Positions 37,390 through 44,490 of a stretch of 64,000 nucleotides of DNA are shown here, in pieces. The stretch is from Anaeromyxobacter terrae. Its GTDB lineage: Bacteria; Myxococcota; Myxococcia; Myxococcales; Anaeromyxobacteraceae. The notes beneath the pieces were generated by a model, which worked only from the letters and a program-made list of their open reading frames with translations, had not been told where the DNA came from and ran no database searches. The stretch's first letter is position 1. Each line of letters opens with the position of its first letter. Where the stretch lies: positions 62,001 to 126,000 of the forward strand of contig NZ_JALCYY010000008.1 of the NCBI RefSeq assembly GCF_022690685.1, in the 5' to 3' direction. The position numbers and the translations under genes are program-made.

Positions 37390-38145
37390 TCAGGGAGGGG
37401 TGGAGAGGCAGCTCACGGTGGCGTCGGCCGTGGCGGTCACCTCGCAGGCGCCGGCGCCGACGTTCTCGAGCTGGGCCGCGCCGCTCAGCGTCCCGGTCAC
37501 GCGCTGGTCCACGCGCAGCTCGGCCCGCGCGCTGGCGCTGAGGTCGACCGACGCGTCGGTGACGCGGTACTCGCGCGCGTCGAGGTGCGCACCGCCTCGC
37601 TGGCCCCCGGCGAGCCGGACCGAGAGCTCGGCGCCGCCCGTCCCTCCGAGCCGCACGTCCGCGCCGTCGTCGGCGTCCACGGCGAAGGCGTCGGCCGCGG
37701 CACCGCTCGCCGTCACGTAGCAGCCGTCGGTGGCGGCGAGGAAGCGGAGCACCGGCACGGAGACGACCACGCGGATCGGGTGGGTGGAGTCGAAGGACGA
37801 GAGCGTGGAGCGGACCTCCAGCACCTGGCCGTGGAGCGGGTCCGCCTTCACGGCCGTCGAGATGTGCTGCAGCAGGTTCTCGTCGCCGCTCACCGTCACG
37901 TGCTGGGCGGACGCGCCGGCCGTCAGCTGCGCCTGGATCCCGTCCTCGACGCGGAGCCCCTCGAACGCGCCGACCTGGCGCGTCTCCTCGCGCAGGACCC
38001 CGTTCCCTTTCACGTACGGGTCGCAGGCGAGCACCAGGCCGGCGAGGAGCGCGGACAGGAGGGCGGCCGCGCGGCAGGCGGGCGAGCGGCGAGCGGGTGT
38101 CGCGAGGTGGCGACGGTGCCGCGCCGCCGCTGCACGCCCCGGCAC
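37390..38145 (-). CDS. DUF2807 (putative auto-transporter adhesin head, GIN-type) lipoprotein
   Basis: A 251-residue lipoprotein. The lipobox is LLAGLVLACDP (Cys near residue 42), so the chain is likely anchored in the outer membrane. After it, NGVLREETRQVGAFEGLRVE matches the start of DUF2807-type head domains, and parallel beta-helix-like repeats follow (LEVRSTLSSFD, AFAVDADDGADVRLGGTGG, VDLSASARAELRVDQRV). GTG at 38143-38145 gives the signal with about 27 residues before the hydrophobic core; other starts upstream (GTG at 38208-38210 and further) remain possible. A ligand is not known. Confidence 0.75.
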   Translation of the reverse strand: MPGRAAAARHRRHLATPARRSPACRAAALLSALLAGLVLACDPYVKGNGVLREETRQVGAFEGLRVEDGIQAQLTAGASAQHVTVSGDENLLQHISTAVKADPLHGQVLEVRSTLSSFDSTHPIRVVVSVPVLRFLAATDGCYVTASGAAADAFAVDADDGADVRLGGTGGAELSVRLAGGQRGGAHLDAREYRVTDASVDLSASARAELRVDQRVTGTLSGAAQLENVGAGACEVTATADATVSCLSTPP

Positions 38146-38462
38146 GGCGCTCGGAGCACGGGCGTAGGAGGTGGGCTGCGGGATCCCGAGGAGATGCGCG
38201 CCTGCGTTCACGATCGACGCTCCCCGGCGGCTCCCATCGCGCGGGAGCGTGCCGTCTCCGAGGATAGCTGCAACTCGCTCGCCGGAGAATTCCTCCTCCG
38301 CCCGTCCCCGCGAGAAACCGCTCCAGCGCGGGGCGCACGTCGCCATGCGAGGTGGGAGCGCGTGCGCAAGGACCGTCGTGCGGCGCAGGACGCGCGTCGA
38401 GCCGGCCGGCCGGCGCAGCGGGCGCAAGGGATGCGCCCGCCACGCCACGGCGGGGACGCGGC
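38146..38462. other. 317-bp stretch without a clear gene
   Basis: Between the start chosen for the DUF2807 lipoprotein and the end of the metallo-beta-lactamase-fold gene. I see no conserved protein and no RNA gene. It is GC-rich with a few CGCGCGC and GCCGGC motifs. Part of it may code the true start of the lipoprotein if a start further upstream is used. Confidence 0.5.
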
Positions 38463-39554
38463 TCAGCGGGGCGCAGCGGGCTCGCGCACGGCGAGCGAGC
38501 GCGCCACGCGAAGCGTCTCGCCCACCGCGAGCACACGCACCCGCTCCGGCGAGAGGTCACGCCGCACGCGCTCCGCCTCGACGCGCCGCGGCGGCTCGTC
38601 GAGCGGCTCGTCGGCGAGCTTGAACGTGCCCCAGTGCATCGGGACGAAGGTGCGGGCGCCGAGGTCCGCGAACGCGCGGAGCGCCTGCTCGGGGTCCATG
38701 TGCTGCCGGAGCATGAACCAGCCGGGCTCGTAGGCGCCGATGGGGAGGAGGGCCGCGTCGATGGATGGGAAGCGGTCGCCGATCTCCCGGAACCCGGCGA
38801 AGTAGGCGCTGTCGCCCGAGTGGTAGACGGTGGCGTTCGAGCCCTCGACGACGAAGCCGCCCCAGAGCGTCGCGTTGGTGTCGAGCGGGCCGCGCCGGCT
38901 CCAGTGGTGGGCGGGCACGAACGTGACCCGGACGGAGCCGACCTGCGTCGAGCGCCACCAGCCGAGCTCGGTGGCGGCGAGGCCCCGCGCGCCGAACCAG
39001 CGTGCGAGCCCGAGGCCCGCGACGACCGGCGCCCCGACCGCGCGCAGCGTGGGGAGATCGAGGTGGTCGTAGTGATTGTGCGTGACGAGCTGCGCGTCGA
39101 TGGGCGGAAGCCCGTCGAGCGGCACGCCGGGCGGGACGTTCCGGGCGATGCCGCCGAAGATCGCCGGCTGGAGCACCGGATCGACGAGGAGCGACACGCC
39201 GTCGACCTGGACGAGGAAGCTCGCGTGACCGAGCCAGGTGAGCCGTGCGGGCTCGCCCTCCGCGGGCGGCCGGGAGAGGCTCGCGACGTCGGCCACGACG
39301 GTCGGGACGGCGGCCCGGTCCGGAGCGCGCCTCCGCCTGCCGGTGAGCCGGTCCCAGACCGCCCAGCGCAGGACCGTCGCGAGCCCGGCGGGATGCGAGC
39401 CGTCGAGGTTCACGAACCTACCGTCTCGATCGTGCGGCTGTCCGAACGCGGTCATGGGCATGGCGAGGGCGCGCGACGGGAGGGTGGCCGCTCCGGAGCG
39501 CTGCGCGTCGGTTAACGGCGGCGACGGCGGCGCGCCAGCGCGGACCGTGGTCAC
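38463..39554 (-). CDS. Metallo-beta-lactamase-fold hydrolase, NAPE-PLD/UlaG-like
   Basis: A 363-residue hydrolase from GTG (overlaps the upstream stop as GTGA). The zinc motif is THNHYDHLD (HxHxDH); further ligands are in FVPAHHWSRRG, VYHSGDSAYFAGF and FVPMHWGTFKLADEP. This order (AHHW, HSGD, MHWGTF) is that of the family around human N-acylphosphatidylethanolamine phospholipase D and bacterial UlaG-like enzymes. The N-terminal RWAVWDRLTGRR segment also fits. The substrate could be a lipid or a phosphoester. It shares an operon with the RNase H-like gene just upstream. Confidence 0.85.
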   Translation of the reverse strand: MTTVRAGAPPSPPLTDAQRSGAATLPSRALAMPMTAFGQPHDRDGRFVNLDGSHPAGLATVLRWAVWDRLTGRRRRAPDRAAVPTVVADVASLSRPPAEGEPARLTWLGHASFLVQVDGVSLLVDPVLQPAIFGGIARNVPPGVPLDGLPPIDAQLVTHNHYDHLDLPTLRAVGAPVVAGLGLARWFGARGLAATELGWWRSTQVGSVRVTFVPAHHWSRRGPLDTNATLWGGFVVEGSNATVYHSGDSAYFAGFREIGDRFPSIDAALLPIGAYEPGWFMLRQHMDPEQALRAFADLGARTFVPMHWGTFKLADEPLDEPPRRVEAERVRRDLSPERVRVLAVGETLRVARSLAVREPAAPR

Positions 39555-40351
39555 AAGGCGAGCAGGAGCTTCGTCATGTCGTAGCGGTGATCGCCGCGCT
39601 CGCAGACCGGCACCGGCGAGGCGGGGAGCCGCAGTCGCTCGATCATCCGGTTGTAGCCCAGGTCCATGAGCGTCCGGAGGTTCACGGCGTCGTGCAGGTT
39701 GTACTCGACGAAGGTGCGGAGCGCGGTCGCGTCGCCGCGGAGGTGGAGGCGCCAGAGCCGGATCGCGTCGCGCCCGTCGACGCCGTCGAGGTTCGCGGCC
39801 CGACCGACGCCGGTCTCCTTCTCGAGGAGCTTCAGGCCGCCCTTGTGACCGAGCCGCGCCCAGAGGTGACGGAGGTCCACGTGCGCGCGCGGCGGGCGCC
39901 AGCCGGGGAAGGCGCTCCGCAGGATGGGCACGTCGAAGGAGAGGCCATTGAAGGTAACGAGGAGCTTCCAGTCCGCCGTCGCGTCCGGGAACGCGTCGAG
40001 ATCGCGGCCGGCGAGGAAGACGCGCGGGCCGCGGCGATCGAGGATCCCGACGGCGGTGACCGCCTCGCCGTCCGTCTCGATGTCGAGGAACGCCGCGTCG
40101 GCGGCGAACGAGGCGTAGAGCCGCCAGCGCTCGTTGCGCGGGAGCATCGCGGCGAGGGTCTCCGCGTCGCCGCGCTCGAGCGCGGCGCGCGCGACGGCGA
40201 GGGCGTCGCGCAGGCGCGCGTCGGTGCGGGCGGAGAGCGCGACTGCGGGCGGCGCGGGGAAGTCGTCCCAGGTGCGCACGCCTTTCGCCCAGAGCTTCGA
40301 CTCGAGCCAGGGGCCGACGCCGGGCGCGAGGCGGAAGGTGCTGCGGATCAA
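39551..40351 (-). CDS. RNase H-like exonuclease domain protein (YprB-type)
   Basis: A 266-residue protein with a 3'-5' exonuclease fold. The N-terminus reads IRSTFRLAPGVGPWLESKLW. The fold has the acidic residues of the family: FLDIETDG (DxE near residue 91), FNGLSFDVPILRS with the Asp near residue 140, and YNLHDAVNLRTLMDLGYN near residue 235 (last Asp). This is the RNase_H_2/YprB-type family, which trims nucleic acids, and the C-terminus has a Cys/His pair CERGDHRYD. TTG at 40349-40351 is the only start near a ribosome-binding site-like GGACGG; no ATG or GTG is near. Its stop overlaps the start of the hydrolase gene downstream. Confidence 0.8.
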   Translation of the reverse strand: MIRSTFRLAPGVGPWLESKLWAKGVRTWDDFPAPPAVALSARTDARLRDALAVARAALERGDAETLAAMLPRNERWRLYASFAADAAFLDIETDGEAVTAVGILDRRGPRVFLAGRDLDAFPDATADWKLLVTFNGLSFDVPILRSAFPGWRPPRAHVDLRHLWARLGHKGGLKLLEKETGVGRAANLDGVDGRDAIRLWRLHLRGDATALRTFVEYNLHDAVNLRTLMDLGYNRMIERLRLPASPVPVCERGDHRYDMTKLLLAL

Positions 40352-40437
40352 GCGGGTCCGTCCGAGAAGTTCGAGTGAGCCGGCGCCCCGCGCGCGGCGG
40401 GAACGAAGCGGTGGGGAGCTTACGCGCGGAGGCGAGG

Positions 40438-41964
40438 TCAGTGCAAAGCGACCGCCGCGGGGAGGATCACGCGGAAGGTGCTGCCCTGGCCGAGCTGGCT
40501 CGACACGTCGACGCGGCCGCCATGGGCCTGCACGAGGAGGCGGGTGATGTAGAGCCCGAGCCCGAGCCCCTCCGGCTGGCGAGCGCCGCGCGCGCGGAAG
40601 AAGCGCTCGAAGACGTGCGGCATGTCCTCCGGCGCGATCCCGACACCGCGGTCCGTCACCACGAGCGCGACCCCTTCCGGATTCGCCGCCACCTCCAGCG
40701 TGACGTCTCCCTGCGGCGGCGAGTACTTGAGCGCGTTCGTGAGGAGGTTCACGACGATGCGCTCGACCCGCTCCGGATCGGCGAGGGCGCGCGGGACGTC
40801 CGGGTGGACGACGAGCTTCACCCGATCCGTGTCGAGGGCGCCGCGGAAGCGCTCGAGGAGCTCCGGCACGAGCTCGCCGAGGTCCACGGGCTCGAGGGAG
40901 AGGCGCAGCTGCCGGTCCTCGAGCAGGGTCGCCTCGACGAGGTCCTGGATCATCGCGCTCATCCGCTCGCAGCTCTTCAGGATCACGTTCGTCCGCGCCT
41001 CGACCCGCGCGGCGTCGTCCGGGTGACGCCGGAGCAGATGGGCCTGGTTGTAGACCGCGTTCAGCGGCGTCCGCAGGTCGTGCGAGATCATCCGCACGAG
41101 GTCGTCGCGCGCCTGCTCCATCTCGTGCAGCGCGGTCTCGTCGGAGAAGGTGAGCACCGCGCCGACGATGGCGCCGTCTGCGCCGCGCACGGGGGCGGCG
41201 CTCGCGAGGACCCAGAGCGACCGGCCCTGGTACTCGACGCGAACGTGCGCGCTCGAGACCGTCTCGCCTCGCAGCGCGCGCGCGATGGGCGTCTCCTCGA
41301 GGCGCATGAGACTGCCGTCGGGCAGGAAGACGCGCATCGCCTCGAACCGCTCCGCGAGCGACGAGACGGCCTCCTCGGGCGCGTAGCCGAGCATCCGCTT
41401 CGCGGTCTCGTTCATGCGGAGGATCTCGCCGCCGCGGCCGTAGAGGACGAGGCCGTCGGCGATCGCGTCCACGGCCGCGTCGAGCTCGGCGGCGCGCCGG
41501 AGCGCGGCGTCCGCCGCGGCCTCGGCGGCGCGCCGGGCCTCCCACGTGTCGGAGGTCTCCCAGGCCGCGAGGAGGAGGGCGAGCCCCCGGCGCCACGGGA
41601 CGCGCTTCACCTGGACGGAGAAGCGCCGGGACCGCCCCGCGGCCGGCACGATGTAGTCGTCGACGCTGAGACCGGCGCCGGTCGCGAGGACGTTGGTGAG
41701 CGCCGGCACGACGACGGGATCGCCGGTGGGCCAGACGTCTGCGAAGCGCTGGCCGACGGGATCGACGTCGGGGCGGGTGAGCGCGCGGCACGCGGCGTTC
41801 ACGTGATCGACGACGAGCTCGGGCCCGACGAGGAGCACGAGCGCGACCGGCGAGGCGTCGAACACCGCGTCGAGCATCGCGACGCTGATCCCGTTGGTGC
41901 CGCGAAGGACATCCCCGGGCGCCGGCACGAGCCGACGCTCCGAGTTCTCGCCCGTTGTACCCAT
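40438..41964 (-). CDS. PAS-PAS sensor histidine kinase, soluble
   Basis: A 508-residue kinase with no membrane helix, so probably a cytoplasmic sensor. Residues about 28-140 form one PAS domain (MLDAVFDASPVALVLLV), about 155-285 a second (LDAAVDAIADGLVLYGRGGE). HisKA follows with His295 in RMISHDLRTPLNAVYN. The HATPase_c domain has N-box VVNLLTNALKYSPP, G1 VTDRGVGIAPED, F-box HVFERFFRAR and G2 GLGLGLYITRLLVQ. No receiver is attached and no regulator adjoins it. The ATG at 41962-41964 is used; the frame is open upstream into low-complexity sequence. It is 86 bp after the RNase-like start. Confidence 0.9.
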   Translation of the reverse strand: MGTTGENSERRLVPAPGDVLRGTNGISVAMLDAVFDASPVALVLLVGPELVVDHVNAACRALTRPDVDPVGQRFADVWPTGDPVVVPALTNVLATGAGLSVDDYIVPAAGRSRRFSVQVKRVPWRRGLALLLAAWETSDTWEARRAAEAAADAALRRAAELDAAVDAIADGLVLYGRGGEILRMNETAKRMLGYAPEEAVSSLAERFEAMRVFLPDGSLMRLEETPIARALRGETVSSAHVRVEYQGRSLWVLASAAPVRGADGAIVGAVLTFSDETALHEMEQARDDLVRMISHDLRTPLNAVYNQAHLLRRHPDDAARVEARTNVILKSCERMSAMIQDLVEATLLEDRQLRLSLEPVDLGELVPELLERFRGALDTDRVKLVVHPDVPRALADPERVERIVVNLLTNALKYSPPQGDVTLEVAANPEGVALVVTDRGVGIAPEDMPHVFERFFRARGARQPEGLGLGLYITRLLVQAHGGRVDVSSQLGQGSTFRVILPAAVALH

Positions 41965-42071
41965 CGTGCCTTGGCCCCCGCCGAAACCGAACCTATGGCG
42001 GCGGGTCGAGGTTGACGCGGCCCCCTGCGGAGTGCGGCGGAGCGCGCATTTGCGGCAAATCGTGCACGCGT

Positions 42072-43949
42072 TCACGGCAATTCGTGCGCCCGCTCCCAGG
42101 CGCTGCGCCACGCGCCGCTCGCCTCTGCGTGCGACAGGAACCGTGCGTAGAACGGGTGCCGCGCCACGGTCGCGCCGTCACCGACCACGACCAGCTTCAC
42201 GCGCGCGCGGGTGAGCGCCACGTTCATGCGGCGCACGTCCGCGAGAAAGCCGACCTCGCCGGTCTCGTTCGCCCGCACGAGGGAGACCACGACCGCGTCC
42301 TTCTCGCGGCCCTGGAAGCCGTCGACCGTGTCCACCTCGAGCCCGCGATCGAGGTGGACCGCGAGGAGCTGACGGAGGCGCTGCACCTGGGCATCGTACG
42401 GCGAGATCACCGCCACCTCGGAGGGATCGAGCCCCTGCGCGAGGAGCGCCTCCACCTCGGCGGCGACGAGCGCCGCCTCGCCCGCGTTCTGCTTCGAGTC
42501 GGAGCCTTCAGGCGTCTCCTCCTCGAAGCCGCGCCCGGAGGTGTCCACCACCTCGAGCGGCGCGCCGTCGATGGCGCGCTCGGCGACGGCAGGGTGCGCG
42601 CGCAGCGCCCCGCCGTAGAGGGCCTCGGACGGGAACGCCATGATGCGCGCGTTCATCCGGTGCTGCTCGGCGAGCGTGACCTTGATCGCGTCGCCGTGCA
42701 GCGCGACGAGCCGCTCGAACAGCGAGACGCCGAGCCCGCCCGCCTGGGCCGCCGCCGAGAGCACCGTCGGCGGGAGCTGGAGGTGATCGCCGGCGAGGAC
42801 CGCCCGCTCGGCCCGGAGCAACGCGAGGTACAGGGCGGGTTCCACCGCCTGTGTGGCCTCGTCCGCGACGGCGAGCGGGAACCTCCGGCGGGCCAGCGCC
42901 GGGGCGTCGAGCCCGGTCAAGGTCGCGAGCACCACGTCGGCGCGATCGAGCACCTCGGCCTCGGCTCGCGCCTCGAGCGAGCGCGCCTCCGCGAAGAGCG
43001 CGCGCGCGTCGCGCTCCCTCTCGCGCGAGGCGCTGTAGCGGCCGGGACCGCGCTGCTGGCGCCGCTTCGCCGCCGAGCGCCTGAGCGCGATCGCCTCCTC
43101 CACGAGCCCCCTCGCGATGCGCGCGGCCTCGTGGGCCTCCGCCTGCGCCTCCAGCGTGTGGGCGAGCACGGCCGGGAGCACCCGCGCCGGATGTCCGACC
43201 CTCACGCAGGCGAGGCCGGCGGCCGCGAGCCGCTCGACGAGGTTGTCGACCGCGAGGTTGGAGGGCGCGGTGGCGAGTACCTTCTCGCCGCGAGCCACGG
43301 CGCGCCGGATCACCTCCACGAGCACGGTCGTCTTCCCGGTCCCGGGCGGACCGTGGACGAGGGCCAGATCGACCGCGCGGTCGGCGAGGTCGAGCGCCGA
43401 CGCCTGCTCCGCGTTGAGCGGGCCGGGCAGGACCGGTCCGCGCGCGGCGCGCTCGAACCGTGGGGGCGTCCCGGAGAGCACGCCGTGCCAGCGCCGCCCG
43501 GCCGGATCGTCCCGCAGGCGCGCGAGGCCGCCGGCGAGCCGCTCCCAGGTGACCGGCGAGGGCTCGAGCTCCAGCACCACTCGGCCGTCCGTCGCCCAGT
43601 CGGGCGGCGGCTCGTCGAACGCCACGGCGAGCGACGCGCGCGTCCGCCGCGCCACCACGCCGCGCGGCGCGTCGGTCCGCTCCTCCCGGCGTAGGGTGAC
43701 CGAGACCAGGCTGCCGACGCCCACCCGCGCGCCGCCGAGCGGGCGCCCCCCGGGGCGCGCGTAGGTGACGAGCGCTCGCCCGGCGAGCGCCGCCTCCTCG
43801 ATGGCCTCCACGTCCGCGAGGGCGAGCCCGCGCGCCTCCCGCTCCGCGAGGGCGAGCCGGCGGCGGGCGTCGTCGAGGCGAGCGCGCTCCTCCTCGCGCT
43901 CGGCCGCGAGGAGGGAGGACAGGTGGTCGAGGTGGTGCACGAGATCCAA
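42072..43949 (-). CDS. Superfamily 1 DNA/RNA helicase, UPF1/SMUBP-2 (IGHMBP2) type
   Basis: A 625-residue helicase. Motifs are in order: Q-type region AEQASALDLA, motif I VHGPPGTGKTTVL near residue 207, motif Ia LATAPSNLAVDNLVERL, motif II ADEATQAVEPAL near 360, motif III LAGDHLQLPPTV, motif IV/V VAVISPYDAQVQRLR and VDTVDGFQGREKDAVVVS, and motif VI NVALTRARVKLV. The N-terminal part (residues 60-150) is a beta-barrel with VGVGSLVSVTLRREER, as in this family. These enzymes unwind DNA or RNA 5'-3'. TTG at 43947-43949 follows GGAGAG at a short distance; GTG at 43938-43940 is the alternative. Divergent from the ArsC-like gene. Confidence 0.92.
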   Translation of the reverse strand: MDLVHHLDHLSSLLAAEREEERARLDDARRRLALAEREARGLALADVEAIEEAALAGRALVTYARPGGRPLGGARVGVGSLVSVTLRREERTDAPRGVVARRTRASLAVAFDEPPPDWATDGRVVLELEPSPVTWERLAGGLARLRDDPAGRRWHGVLSGTPPRFERAARGPVLPGPLNAEQASALDLADRAVDLALVHGPPGTGKTTVLVEVIRRAVARGEKVLATAPSNLAVDNLVERLAAAGLACVRVGHPARVLPAVLAHTLEAQAEAHEAARIARGLVEEAIALRRSAAKRRQQRGPGRYSASRERERDARALFAEARSLEARAEAEVLDRADVVLATLTGLDAPALARRRFPLAVADEATQAVEPALYLALLRAERAVLAGDHLQLPPTVLSAAAQAGGLGVSLFERLVALHGDAIKVTLAEQHRMNARIMAFPSEALYGGALRAHPAVAERAIDGAPLEVVDTSGRGFEEETPEGSDSKQNAGEAALVAAEVEALLAQGLDPSEVAVISPYDAQVQRLRQLLAVHLDRGLEVDTVDGFQGREKDAVVVSLVRANETGEVGFLADVRRMNVALTRARVKLVVVGDGATVARHPFYARFLSHAEASGAWRSAWERAHELP

Positions 43950-43957
43950 GGCTCTCC

Positions 43958-43963
43958 TATTAT
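43958..43963 (+). promoter_or_regulatory. -10 box of the ArsC-like gene
   Basis: TATTAT lies 8 nt before the ATG at 43972 with no Shine-Dalgarno between, so the transcript would be nearly leaderless. A -35 box is not clear (GTGCAC at 17 bp). Confidence 0.4.
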
Positions 43964-43971
43964 CCGCCGCG

Positions 43972-44343
43972 ATGCCCGCCGACTGCGTCCTCTGGTTCGA
44001 CCCGCGCTGCTCGGCGAGCCGCCGGGTCCTGGAGCTCCTCCGCGCGCGGGGCGTCGAGCCCGAGCTCCGCCGCTTCCTCGAGGAGCCGCCGACGGTCGCG
44101 GAGCTCGGCGCGCTGCTCGCGCTGCTCGGCGCACCGCCGCACGCGCTCGCGCGCGCGGACGCCGACGAGTACCAGGCCCTCCGCCTGTCGGAGCGAACGC
44201 CGGCGGAGGAGCTCCTCCGCGCCCTCTCCCAGCACCCGCGCATCCTCGACCGCCCGATCGTGATCTCCGGCGGACGGGCGCTGGTGGCCCGGCCGCCGGA
44301 GCGGATCGGGGAGCTCTTCCCCCCGGACTCCCGCGGGGGGTGA
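43972..44343 (+). CDS. ArsC/Spx-family glutaredoxin-like reductase
   Basis: A 123-residue protein of the ArsC/YffB thioredoxin-fold family. It has WFDPRCSASRRVLELLRARG, with the single active Cys and the arsenate-loop CSxSR. The middle segment FLEEPPTVAELGALLALLG and the late HPRILDRPIVISGGRALVAR carry the conserved Arg-Pro cis-peptide site. It would reduce arsenate or another oxyanion with glutathione/glutaredoxin, or serve as a YffB-like protein. No arsR, arsB or acr3 gene is near, so a role in arsenic resistance is uncertain. It is divergent from the helicase gene. Confidence 0.85.
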   Translation: MPADCVLWFDPRCSASRRVLELLRARGVEPELRRFLEEPPTVAELGALLALLGAPPHALARADADEYQALRLSERTPAEELLRALSQHPRILDRPIVISGGRALVARPPERIGELFPPDSRGG

Positions 44344-44490
44344 ACCGGCAGCGAGGCTCAGCGCACCCGGGTCCTCCTACACCTCTGTCAATGTCGCACG
44401 GCTGTGCGTGAAGTCTTCGGAAGTCGTTGAGCATTTCGTCGGCGCACCTCGGCTCCGAAGCGCACCGGTTCATGCATCCCAGCCGGGTCG

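Noticed and set aside
43972-44343. Arsenic-resistance operon
   Set aside because: Only an ArsC-like protein is present, with no arsR, arsB or acr3 nearby, so I name it only by family.
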